From Atopobiaceae bacterium (GTDB lineage: Bacteria > Actinomycetota > Coriobacteriia > Coriobacteriales > Atopobiaceae), in NCBI GenBank assembly GCA_022655215.1, contig JALCUE010000001.1:434001-498000 (forward strand): 64,000 nucleotides of DNA, written 5' to 3'. Shown one piece after another: positions 29,884 to 38,976 of this stretch. Made by a program: the position numbers and the translations under genes. The stretch's first letter is position 1; each line of letters opens with the position of its first letter. Under the pieces are notes generated by a model. It saw nothing but the letters and a program-made list of their open reading frames with translations, was not told where the DNA came from and searched no databases.

Positions 29884-30834
29884 ATGACGAACGCCATCGC
29901 GGTCGACATAGGGGGCACCAAGGTCGCCTGCGGGATCGTCGTGCTCGATGAGGGCGAGCGTCCCCAGGTCATCTCGGTCGAGAAGGTCCCGACGGAGGCG
30001 GCCCGGGGAGGGGAGCACGTGCTCTCCGTCGTGATGGGTGCCGTCTCGAGGGCACTCGACCGTGCGGTCGATCCCGTCTGCGGCATCGGCGTCTCGAGCG
30101 CAGGGGTCATCGACCCCGTGAGCGGCGACGTCACCTTCGCCAACGACCTCATGCCCGGCTGGGGAGGCACCCATCTGGGCTCCGAGCTCGAGCATGTGTT
30201 CGGCCTTCCCTGCCGCGTCATGGGGGACGTGCACGCCCACGCGCTGGGCGAGGCGCGGCACGGTTCGGGCCGGGGCCTTCCGAGCTGTCTGGTGGTGGCC
30301 GTGGGAACCGGCATCGGCGGTGCGTTCGTCGAGCGTGGCACCATCATGCTCGGTGCGCATGACGTGGCGGGCCATGTCGGCCACGTGAGCTGCCTCGAGG
30401 CGGCGGGTGTCCCCTGCTCGTGCGGGGCCGTGGGACACCTCGAGCCGGTCGCGGCCGGCCCTGGCATCGCCGCCGCGTACGCCCGTCTCGGCGGGGAGGC
30501 CTCCGTCACGGACGGTGCCGAGATCGACCGCCGTGCCGCTGCCGGCGAGAAGGCCGCATGCGAGGCGGAGGCCCTTGCCGGGCATGCCTTGGGAGGCGTG
30601 CTCGGGAGCCTCTGCAACGTGCTCGACCCCGCCTGCGTCATCCTCTCGGGCTCCGTCGCGCAGTGCGGACCCGCCTGGTCGGACGCCATGCGCGAGGGCT
30701 TCTCCGCCCAGGCGATGGCCCCCGTGAGGCAGACCCCCGTCATAGAGGGCTCCCTCGGAGGCGATGCCCCGCTCATCGGAGCGGCCGAGAACCTCGTGCG
30801 TCCCGCATATGCGGAGACGGCCGAAAACGACTAG
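29884..30834 (+). CDS. nanK: N-acetylmannosamine kinase (ROK family)
   Basis: NanK phosphorylates N-acetylmannosamine with ATP. I use ATG 29884 (316 residues), six bases after GGGAAGG; GTG 29881 is an alternative. The ROK fold is shown by AVDIGGTKVACGIV, VVAVGTGIGGAFVERG and LSGSVAQCGPAWSDAM. The segment AGHVGH has His where glucokinases have Glu; E. coli NanK carries the same GHxGH pattern. The zinc motif reads CSCGAVGH, with His in place of the usual third Cys. It lies between nanA and nanE. Confidence 0.86.
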   Translation: MTNAIAVDIGGTKVACGIVVLDEGERPQVISVEKVPTEAARGGEHVLSVVMGAVSRALDRAVDPVCGIGVSSAGVIDPVSGDVTFANDLMPGWGGTHLGSELEHVFGLPCRVMGDVHAHALGEARHGSGRGLPSCLVVAVGTGIGGAFVERGTIMLGAHDVAGHVGHVSCLEAAGVPCSCGAVGHLEPVAAGPGIAAAYARLGGEASVTDGAEIDRRAAAGEKAACEAEALAGHALGGVLGSLCNVLDPACVILSGSVAQCGPAWSDAMREGFSAQAMAPVRQTPVIEGSLGGDAPLIGAAENLVRPAYAETAEND

Positions 30835-30861
30835 AAGACACCCATGGGAAGGTAGGGGACC

Positions 30862-31548
30862 ATGCCAGCCAGCCAGCTCATAGACTCCCTTGAGGGGAAG
30901 GTCATCGTCAGCGTCCAGGCCTATGTCGGGGAGCCGATGAGGCATCCCGAGACCATGGCGCAGATGGCCCGTGCGTGCGAGCTCGGTGGTGCCGCGGCCA
31001 TCAGGTGCCAGGGCCTCTCCGACATCTCCGCCATCAAGGGGAGGGTCGAGGTCCCCGTCATCGGTCTCTGGAAGGAGGGACATGACGGCGTCTACATCAC
31101 GCCAACCCTCCGCCATGCGCGTGCCTGCGTCGCGGCCGGAGCCGACATCGTGGCCATCGACGCGACCGACCGTCCGCGTCCCGACGGCCTGACCTTCGAG
31201 GAGACCGTCAAGGGGCTTGCCGACGAGGGCGTCGCCATCATGGCGGACTGCGCCTCCATGGAGGATGTCCGCCGCGGGTTCGCCGCGGGATGCGCCGTCT
31301 GCTCCACCACGCTCTCCCATGGCACCGCCGCGATCGACTGCACGATGGGTGACGGTCCTGACGTGGACCTGCTCCGTGCGGCGACCGAGGAGTTCCCCGG
31401 CATGCCCGTGATCTGTGAGGGCAGGGTCCATACGCCCGATGACGTCCGCGCCGCCTTCGACGCCGGGGCATGGTCGGTCGTAGTAGGGACGGCGATCACG
31501 CATCCCACCTCGATCACGAGCTGGTTCGTGGACGCGGCCCGCGCCTGA
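30862..31548 (+). CDS. nanE: N-acetylmannosamine-6-phosphate 2-epimerase
   Basis: NanE converts ManNAc-6-phosphate to GlcNAc-6-phosphate. The 228-residue TIM barrel begins with the typical LEGKVIVSVQAYVGEPM, and continues with MARACELGGAAAIRCQG, VPVIGLWKE, ADIVAIDATDRPRPDG, ADCASMEDVRRG and ICEGRVHTPDDVRAAFDAGAWSVVVGTAITHP. All are strong NanE features. It closes the nan cluster; nagA and nagB, needed to finish the route to fructose-6-phosphate, are not in the window. Confidence 0.95.
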   Translation: MPASQLIDSLEGKVIVSVQAYVGEPMRHPETMAQMARACELGGAAAIRCQGLSDISAIKGRVEVPVIGLWKEGHDGVYITPTLRHARACVAAGADIVAIDATDRPRPDGLTFEETVKGLADEGVAIMADCASMEDVRRGFAAGCAVCSTTLSHGTAAIDCTMGDGPDVDLLRAATEEFPGMPVICEGRVHTPDDVRAAFDAGAWSVVVGTAITHPTSITSWFVDAARA

Positions 31549-31603
31549 GCTCCCGAGTTCGCCTGTCTCGTATGAGGCGGATGCACCCATCGCCAATGGA
31601 AGT

Positions 31604-31630
31604 TGCATAAACGTTTCATTGGAGTATTCT
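31604..31630 (+). promoter_or_regulatory. Candidate promoter of the surface protein gene
   Basis: TTGCAT and TATTCT are separated by 15 bases in a notably AT-rich patch about 40 bases before the start codon. Spacing is slightly short. Confidence 0.4.
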
Positions 31631-31667
31631 CTAACTAGCTTATTGATATCTTAGAGGGGCCGTGCAT

Positions 31668-34493
31668 ATGAAGTGGACAAGAGGCCTGGTCGGCCGTCTT
31701 CTGGTCGTTCTGCTCGACGTTCTCATGGTGTTCACCATGGGTCCGTGGTCCCAGGTGCAGACGGCATATGCAGACGAGGCCGCCGTGGCGGACATCCCTG
31801 CTACCTCGGAGGCTACCACTGGGACTCCAAGTGCTTCCTCGGAGGATGCCACCACCCCTGCTGCCGCCTCGACTTCAGACGACGCTGCTGTCGTTGAGTC
31901 CCCGATCACGGCGGAGGACCCCGTCGACTCGCAGACCTCGGAGGGGATTTCCGTTCAGTCGACGGTAGACGAGAGCGACATGTACTCCATCACCGTCGAC
32001 TACGTCGACGCCTCGACCGGCGATAAGGTCTGCGCCTCACATGAGGAGGTCCTGCAGGCTGGTTCCGCCTGGAGCGTGGACTCACCTTCAGTCGATGGAT
32101 ACGTCCTCGCCGACGATACGCAGTCGACGATGGGCGGAACGGCCGCCGGTTCCGACCATCACCTGACCTATACGGTCAGATACAGCGCTTTGTCCGTTTC
32201 TTATACGGTCGTCCATATGAAGCAGGTCAATGGGTCGACCGCCTATTACACCGCGGACACGGAGACGCTGACGGCCGATGCCGGGGCTACGGTGAACGTC
32301 ACGCCCAAGTCCTATCCCGGATACAAGTGCGTCACCAGTGACCTCTCGCTCGCCGTGACAAGCGACGGCAAAGCTGTGAAGACCGTCCGCTACGACCTCG
32401 ACCCCGTGTGCTACGCGATCTGGTTCACGACCGACGGGAGCACGGTCGACCCGATCATCGAGACCGTGGGGTCGGCCGTGACCGCCCCTGCCACCCCCAC
32501 GCGTGCGGGCTATACCTTCGTTGGATGGGATACCGACGGGGACGGTGTGGCGGATTCCTTGCCGGCGACGATGCCCGACCACAACATCGAGGCGGATGCT
32601 GTCTGGAGTCCCTCGAGCGTCAGCTACACGGTCGTGTATTGGACCCAGAACAAACAGGACAACTCCAAGTATGACCTCGCCAATATGAGTACCGCGACGG
32701 GTACGTCAGGGGATTCGCTGCCCACTACTCCTGCGGCGCTGGACACATCCAAGACCGGCCTGTACAAGTGGTACTCCTTCTCCCATGCCGACACGGGCAC
32801 GATCGCCAGCGATGGTTCGACGGTGCAGAACGTCTACTACGACCTCGACGAGATCACGGTGAACGCATACGTGCGGGTCGGAGCCACCGATACCTTGGTG
32901 GGTACCACGAAGGTGAAGTACGGCAGCCAGTTCGATTTCACGGACTTCTCGTCACGTGCCACCAGCGAGTACGAGCAGCAGACCTCCACGACTGACGCCC
33001 TGCTCTATCGCTGGCATCCGCTGTATCTCGACAACGGGGCCCTCTACGCCGCGGGTAGGGTCGTCACCATCGACGACGCCAACTGTGCCCTCGACTATGA
33101 CAATAAGAAATTCGGCGTCTACGCGACCTTCGCAGGTGATGGGTACAGCGCTGAATACAGGTATTACTACTACCAAGATCTCGATGGCAACTACTCGGAC
33201 GACCCCTCACGGGTGTTCACCGGCTCGTTCAAGTCTGCTGGCGATGGAAACGGAGTGACTCCTCCGGCGGGATTCACCCTTGATCAGTGGAGGGTCTCGT
33301 CGACGCACTTCGACGGGACGAACTACGCTACCGCCATTGGCTCTGTCAGCTGGGCGACTGAGCCGGCGAACTGGCAAGATACCGGCCACTTCTACACCTT
33401 CGACTACGACTCGAACCTCGGTGAGCACCGCTTCGCGCGCAAGAAGTACGAGGTCCGTTACCTCTCGGGCGGAAACGAGGTCGCCTCAGCTGAGCACTAC
33501 TACGAGGCGTCCTTCTCCGTGGCAGATGACCTCTCAGGCAAGTCCATCACCGCTCCGATCGCAGGTTATCAATTTGTCGGATGGTACGACAACGCGAGTT
33601 TCGTCGGAAGCCCCGTCTCCGAGGGCAAGACGCCTCTTGGAGGGACGGTCCTCTATGCGAAATGGGCCCCCTCCACCGCGACCGTGACCTTCGACTCCGA
33701 TGGAGGCACGGACGTCGCTGCAGAGACGGTGGATGTGGGCTCTTCGGCGTCGAAGCCTGCGAATCCCAGCAAGGCCTCGGGAGCCACCTTCCTCTGATGG
33801 TTCTATCGTGATGCCACCGGCTCCGTCGTCCGTTGGAACTTCTCCCAGCCCATCTCTGGCGACATCACGCTCTTCGCCCTGTGGGATCCGCCTCAGGACT
33901 CCGTCTCCTATACCGTCGTCCACAAGACGGCGGATGGTGCGGTACTCGCGACCGAGCATGGCACCGGCATGGTGAGTTCGGCGCTGACCGTGTCGGCTCT
34001 GTCCGTCTCCGATGCGCGTCGTGCGGGATACACCTACGTGGACGCCTCGCATCGCACCATCACGCTCTCCTCCGATGAGGGCTCCAACGTCGTCGAGTTC
34101 ATCTATTCGTCTGACCCCACCTACACCTACACGGTCCATTACGTCGACCGGGCGACGGGCCAGCAGATCGCCGCCGATGACGTCTTCGGCAGCGAGTCGA
34201 ACCTCCTCGACGTCTCGGCCGTGGACGTGTCCGGCTATACGGTCGAGGACGCGACGGGTTGGGTTTCGGCTGACCAGTCGGAGTACACCTTCTACTACAC
34301 GAAGGACCCCCTCGTCGCACCGCCGGTCGACGAGGGTACCTCGGGCACCACCACTGCGGCGTCCCTCGTCGAGCAGACGTCGGCGGAGGCGACCCCGAAG
34401 ACGGGCGATGACAGTGGGACCGCGATGGCATGGGTCGGCGTGTTCGGTCTCGTGGCCCTCGCCGCAGGCCTCAGGCGTCGCGAGGACGTCTGA
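31668..34493 (+). pseudogene. Cell-wall-anchored MucBP/InlB-repeat adhesin, interrupted by one TGA
   Basis: ATG 31668 follows GAGGGG. The frame reads a Sec signal (cleavage near TAYADEA), a Ser/Thr/Ala-rich stretch, then repeated MucBP-like units (YSITVDYVDASTGDKV, SVSYTVVHMKQVNG) and InlB-type repeats (GYTFVGWDTDGDG, YQFVGWYDN, LYAKW). A TGA at 33795-33797 stops it after 709 residues. The same frame continues for 232 more codons without another stop: the rest of an InlB repeat, two further MucBP-like units, then a sorting signal TPKTGDDSG, a hydrophobic segment and RRREDV. The TGA sits where repeats have the Gly of a GWY/GWF motif, so one GGA-to-TGA change explains it. The truncated product would be secreted but not wall-anchored. 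More AT-ending codons than the neighbours suggest a variable or acquired locus. Confidence 0.85.
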
Positions 34494-34540
34494 GGCGAGA
34501 CGCAGCACGCGCCTGACGCCCCGGCCGGTCCGACACCTGC

Positions 34541-36802
34541 CTAGAAGGAGGTCTCGGTCGGCTTGGGGTAGTACTGCGCGAACTTCCTCACCTGGTTGCG
34601 CTCGGTGAGCTCGACGTCGATCATGCGACGCGGTCCCTTGTCGGCGTCGTAGCGCTGGGGGTCGGCCACATGACCTTCGGCGATGAGCGTCTCGACCTCG
34701 GCCGCGAGCTCGGGGTCGCGGACGTAGGTCTTGAGCAGGTCGGTGGGGACGAGCGTGTACAGGACGTGATCGTCAGCCTTGAAGCATCTGCCGCCCTTGC
34801 CGTCCACGGCGTCGGTCACGAGCGCGCGCATGGGGTTCACGCCGGCGGCGCAGTTGTAATAGGAGTTCCTGCCGATACGGGGATTGACCTCGAGGAACAG
34901 CGTGCGTCCGGTCTTGGGGTCTCGCTTGATGTCGAAGTTCGCGAACCCGCGATAGCCGGCGTCGGCCAGGAGCGCCTCGGCCTTCTCCCAGAGCTCGGGC
35001 ATGGGACGCACGATCATCGCGACGGGGTTGCCCAGCATGGTGGGCGCATGGTCCTCCAAGAGCACCTGGGCCGCGCCCAACATGTGCGCCTTGCCGTCAG
35101 AGCCCATGTAGATGGTCATGGAGTCCATGTAGGTGTCGTCGCCCTCGATGAGCTCCTGCACGAGGAAGTCGCCGAGGAAGCCGGCCTCCACGAGCCTGCG
35201 CCAGAGGTCGTCGAGCTGGGCCTGGTCGTGGACGTAGTAGACCTTCTTGAACCCCTTGTTGAGGAACGGCGCGTAGTCCGCCGAGCAGGACGGCTTCGCC
35301 ACGCACGGGAACCCGATCGCGCTCGGGGCGACCTTGCCCGGCTGACCGAGACGGACGAGCTCGGTCTCGGGCGTGTCCAGTCCATGGCCGCGACAGAGCT
35401 CGGAGAAGGTCATCTTGTCGGACATGAGGTCGAACACCTCACGGTTGGGCAGAGGGCACACGACGTTTTCCGGCAGGTCCTCGTGGATGGTCTCGAGGAC
35501 CTCGATGAGGCGGTCGGTGTTCGCCATGAGGACGACGTGCGACTCGGGTGACGCCTCGGCGATGCGACGCACGCAGGCGAGCACCTCGTCCGCGGCGAAC
35601 GAGCCCACCTGCTCGATCCTGAAGATCGAGGAGTGCCTGATGGCGCCGATGGCGCCGGACGAGACGCAGATGCTCTTGACGTGATAGGCCTCATGGAACT
35701 CGCGGCCCAGCGCATAGGTGCCGATGTCGCCACCGAGGATCACCGGCACGAGGTCGTCGCGGGGCGCCTCGCGACGTGCCTTGTCGGCGGCCTTCTCGGC
35801 CGCGTCGCGACGGGCCTGGACGACGGACTTCGCCTTGGCGAGGATGCCGTAGAAGCCGGACTTCACGGGCAGGTCACGGTCGGGGGCCACCTCGGTGACC
35901 TCCTTGGTGAACTTCGTCTTGAACTCGTTGAGGCCCATGAGCTTGGGCGAGAAGTCGCTGCCTATGGCCATCATGTCGTAGTCGGCGCAGCCACGGCGGG
36001 ACAGCTCGTCGCACTCCGTGTAGACGAGCTTGTCGGTCACATGGGAGCGCATCGTGTCGTTCCTGCTCGCGCCGTAGTAGCGCACGGCCCTGCCGCCATA
36101 GATGGTCACGATGGACCAGGTGACCACGCGGCCGTCGACGCGTCCCGCGAACACGCGGGCGTGGTCGGGCCCGAGGATGCGGAGCATGTCCTCGTAGTCG
36201 GAGATGGGGGCGGGGACGAAGCCGTCCCTCTCGCCCGTCTCGCGCATGACGTCGTAGTACTCCTCGAACGAGGCGGACGCCTCCTCGGTCTCGTCGGCAC
36301 ACTCCGCGGGGCTCTCGCGCAGGGCCTTGCGCACGTCCCTGCGGCCGCGCGGCTTCATGCGGCTCATGATCTCGTCGGCGCCACCGGCCAGGTCGATGAT
36401 GACCGTGTGGTCGTAGGGGATGGAGGAAAGCGTCGGCCGGCAGATGTCGAGGTCGGCCATGACCGACAGACGGATGAAGGCGATGCGGGGGTCCTTGGAC
36501 CTCACGTACGAGAGGATCGCCTCCATGGCCTCGCGCTCGTCGACCTCCGTGGGCACGGTGGCCCATGCCGGGCCGTGGTGGCTCCTCAGGAAGTGGTAGC
36601 CATGGGTCTCGTAGTCGGCGAAGGCCGCCACGGCGAGCGTGGCACCGTCGCGCTCGAGGGCGACGGCACCCCAGGGCGTGCGCCCCGGGATCGTGGCCTC
36701 GTAGTCCATCCACGCGTGGGTCTGCTCGATGGGAAGGGTGATGCCGAGGTCGGCAGCGATCGTCTCGACCTCGTCGAATGGGATCTCTCTGGTTTGGATC
36801 AC
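34541..36802 (-). CDS. Fem-type aminoacyltransferase fused to an ATP-grasp ligase
   Basis: The 753-residue cytosolic protein starts at GTG 36802 with GGAG seven bases before. Residues 1-315 are a FemAB/GNAT-like transferase: MKPRGRRDVRKALRE, GRVDGRVVTWSIVTIYGGRAVRYYGAS and GLNEFKTKF near residue 291 match FemX/FemA proteins. Those use aminoacyl-tRNA to add residues to the peptidoglycan stem. An Ala/Lys/Arg helix (322-347) leads to an ATP-grasp domain (350-753): FPCVAKPS at 498, FLVQELIEGDD at 546, and FANFDIKRD/LFLEVNPRIGRN at 620-645 for metal and ATP binding. ATP-grasp enzymes such as Aslfm add D-aspartate to the stem lysine. I infer a two-residue cross-bridge builder. It is divergent from uvrC. 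Confidence 0.85.
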   Translation of the reverse strand: MIQTREIPFDEVETIAADLGITLPIEQTHAWMDYEATIPGRTPWGAVALERDGATLAVAAFADYETHGYHFLRSHHGPAWATVPTEVDEREAMEAILSYVRSKDPRIAFIRLSVMADLDICRPTLSSIPYDHTVIIDLAGGADEIMSRMKPRGRRDVRKALRESPAECADETEEASASFEEYYDVMRETGERDGFVPAPISDYEDMLRILGPDHARVFAGRVDGRVVTWSIVTIYGGRAVRYYGASRNDTMRSHVTDKLVYTECDELSRRGCADYDMMAIGSDFSPKLMGLNEFKTKFTKEVTEVAPDRDLPVKSGFYGILAKAKSVVQARRDAAEKAADKARREAPRDDLVPVILGGDIGTYALGREFHEAYHVKSICVSSGAIGAIRHSSIFRIEQVGSFAADEVLACVRRIAEASPESHVVLMANTDRLIEVLETIHEDLPENVVCPLPNREVFDLMSDKMTFSELCRGHGLDTPETELVRLGQPGKVAPSAIGFPCVAKPSCSADYAPFLNKGFKKVYYVHDQAQLDDLWRRLVEAGFLGDFLVQELIEGDDTYMDSMTIYMGSDGKAHMLGAAQVLLEDHAPTMLGNPVAMIVRPMPELWEKAEALLADAGYRGFANFDIKRDPKTGRTLFLEVNPRIGRNSYYNCAAGVNPMRALVTDAVDGKGGRCFKADDHVLYTLVPTDLLKTYVRDPELAAEVETLIAEGHVADPQRYDADKGPRRMIDVELTERNQVRKFAQYYPKPTETSF

Positions 36803-36821
36803 GTATGCTCCAAAATCGCCT

Positions 36822-36837
36822 GTGCCGCATGCGGCAC
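36822..36837. promoter_or_regulatory. Perfect 16-base palindrome in a divergent promoter region
   Basis: GTGCCGCATGCGGCAC is fully self-complementary and lies 20 bases upstream of the reverse-strand Fem/ATP-grasp start and within the uvrC upstream region. It could be an operator; no regulator is assigned. Confidence 0.4.
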
Positions 36838-36847
36838 GAAGGGTATG

Positions 36848-36861
36848 CGAACCCCTATTCT
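36848..36861. promoter_or_regulatory. Possible LexA-like site before uvrC
   Basis: CGAACCCCTATTCT matches GAAC-N4-GTTC except for one base in the right half. It lies about 100 bases before the uvrC start, a distance similar to that of the site before uvrA. It is weaker than that site. Confidence 0.3.
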
Positions 36862-36960
36862 ATGGTCATGGTCGCATCGCGGGGCCGTATTGCATCGAGA
36901 GAACAGATACGCGCGATGGATGCGCGATACGCGCGACGACGTGTGTGTGGGGAGGCGGGC

Positions 36961-38919
36961 GTGGGCGAGGAGCCGTCCATAGCGAGGCAGGTGGAGGCGG
37001 TCCCCACCGACCCTGGCTGCTACCTGTGGAAGGACGCCGCCGGACACGTCCTCTACGTCGGCAAGGCGAAGAACCTGCGCGCCCGCATGCGCCAGTACGT
37101 GCAGCAAAGCGACGACCGCGCCATGATCCCGCTGCTCATGGCCGAGGTGGCGAGCTTCGACTATGTCGTCGTGGGCTCCGAGCACGAGGCCCTCGTGCTC
37201 GAGATCAGCCTCATCCAGCAGTACCGGCCTCCCTACAACGTCGACCTGAAGGATGACAAGAGCTACCCGTTCATTGCCATCACGAAGGGCGACGTCTTCC
37301 CCGCCATCAAGTACACGCGCGAGCGCCACCGTCCCGACACCCGCTATTTCGGTCCCTATACCGACGCCCGCAGCGCACGGGAGACGGTGGACATCGTGCG
37401 GAAGGTGACGCCGCTGTGCACCGCCTCGTGCGCGGAGTGGCGCCGCGTGAGGAGGATCGCCCAGGCGCACCCGGATGACGCCGACCTCATCCAGCTCATC
37501 TGCGCCGAGAAGGGCCGCCCCTGCTTCGACAGCCACGTGGGCCGGGGGCCCGGCGTGTGCGCCGGCGCCATCACGCCCGAGGAGTACGCGGCCCATGTCG
37601 AGCAGGTCGAACGCTTCCTGTCGGGGCATCGTGGCGAGCTCGTCGGCGTCCTCACCGACGAGATGACGACGGCCGCCTCCGAGCTTGACTTTGAGCGTGC
37701 CGGCCGCGTGAAGCGTCGACTCGAGACGATCCGCGGTCTCGACGACTCCCAGCAGGTGGTGTTCCCCAAGCCGGTCGAGGCCGACGTGATCGGCTTCTGG
37801 CGCGAGGAGACCATCGCCGGTGCCTGCGTGTTCATCGTCCGAGAGGGACGTGTGACGCGTACCTGCGAGTTCATCCTCGACAAGGGGCTGGACGTGGGGG
37901 GGGTCGAGCTGTGCGAGGGCTTCGTGAAGCGCTACTACGACTCCACCTCCGACGTCCCCGTCGAGGTGGACGTGCCCGTGGGGCTCCCCGACGCCGAGGC
38001 CCTGGGAGAGTGGCTCGAGACGAAGCGCGGCAGGAAGGTCTGCCTGCATGTCCCCAAGAGGGGCGAGAAGTCTCGTCTCCAGGGGATGGCCGAGGTCAAC
38101 GCGCGCCATGCCCTCATGCGCTATGAGCTGCGCACGGGTTATGAGGACAAGCGCACGAACCTCGCGCTGACCGAGCTCGAGAGCGCGCTCGCCCTGGACG
38201 AGCCTCCCATGCGCATAGAGTGCTTCGACGTCTCGACCATCCACGGCAACTTCACCGTCGCCTCCATGGTGGTCTTCACCGGTGGGCACCCCGACAAGTC
38301 GCAGTACCGTCGCTTCAAGGTGCGCGCGGAGCTGGACGAGGCGAACGACTTCGTCTCCATGGGCGAGGTCCTGGCCAGGAGGTACTCACCCGAGCGCATG
38401 GCGGACGAGAGGTTCGGCTCACGTCCCGACCTCCTCATCCTCGACGGCGGCAAGCCCCAGCTCACGGCTGCCCTGGAGCAGCTGAGCGACCTCGGACTCG
38501 ACATCCCCGTGGCCGGCCTCGCCAAGTCGGACGAGGAGCTGTTCGTGCCGTGGGACGACACGCCCGTCGTCCTGCCGTCCGGATCGGCCTCGCTCTACCT
38601 CGTGAAGCGCGTCCGCGACGAGGCGCACCGCTTCGCGATCACCTTCCATCGCGAGCTCCGTGACAAGGCGATGACCACGTCGGTCCTGGACGAGGTGGCG
38701 GGTCTCGGCCCCAAGCGCAAGAAGACCCTGAGGAAGGCCTTCGGAAGCATGAAGAGGCTGCGTGAGGCATCGCTCGACGAGATCGCCGCCGTCGACGGCA
38801 TCCCCGACGAGGTCGCCCAGAACGTCTACGACACGCTGCGCGGCTGGGATGCGGAGCTGGGCCGTGGCCGCGAGGCGGCGCTGGGTGGCGACGATGGTGG
38901 CGACGTGGAGGGAGAATGA
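36961..38919 (+). CDS. uvrC: Excinuclease ABC subunit C
   Basis: UvrC makes both incisions in nucleotide excision repair. I set the start at GTG 36961, five bases after GGAGG; longer upstream frames have no homology features. The 652-residue product begins with the GIY-YIG nuclease (PTDPGCYLWKDAAGHVLYVGKAKNLRARM). It continues with a UvrB-interacting segment (LTDEMTTAASELDFERAGRVKRRLETI), the RNase H-like second nuclease (IECFDVSTIHGNFTVASMVVF, PDLLILDGGKPQL) and C-terminal helix-hairpin-helix motifs (LDEVAGLGPKRKKTLRKAFGSM). It starts the conserved uvrC-rapZ-yvcK-whiA neighbourhood, here interrupted by ppk2. Confidence 0.97.
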   Translation: MGEEPSIARQVEAVPTDPGCYLWKDAAGHVLYVGKAKNLRARMRQYVQQSDDRAMIPLLMAEVASFDYVVVGSEHEALVLEISLIQQYRPPYNVDLKDDKSYPFIAITKGDVFPAIKYTRERHRPDTRYFGPYTDARSARETVDIVRKVTPLCTASCAEWRRVRRIAQAHPDDADLIQLICAEKGRPCFDSHVGRGPGVCAGAITPEEYAAHVEQVERFLSGHRGELVGVLTDEMTTAASELDFERAGRVKRRLETIRGLDDSQQVVFPKPVEADVIGFWREETIAGACVFIVREGRVTRTCEFILDKGLDVGGVELCEGFVKRYYDSTSDVPVEVDVPVGLPDAEALGEWLETKRGRKVCLHVPKRGEKSRLQGMAEVNARHALMRYELRTGYEDKRTNLALTELESALALDEPPMRIECFDVSTIHGNFTVASMVVFTGGHPDKSQYRRFKVRAELDEANDFVSMGEVLARRYSPERMADERFGSRPDLLILDGGKPQLTAALEQLSDLGLDIPVAGLAKSDEELFVPWDDTPVVLPSGSASLYLVKRVRDEAHRFAITFHRELRDKAMTTSVLDEVAGLGPKRKKTLRKAFGSMKRLREASLDEIAAVDGIPDEVAQNVYDTLRGWDAELGRGREAALGGDDGGDVEGE

Positions 38920-38976
38920 CGCCCGCACCGCTTCGTGTCCGCCGTCCGCGCCGCCGGGAAGAGAGAGGGCCTGGTC

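Noticed and set aside
33795-33797. TGA in the adhesin as a recoded glycine codon
   Set aside because: TGA is plainly used as a stop elsewhere in the window (for example hisD, tpiA, whiA), so a genome-wide UGA-to-Gly code as in Gracilibacteria does not fit. A point mutation is simpler.
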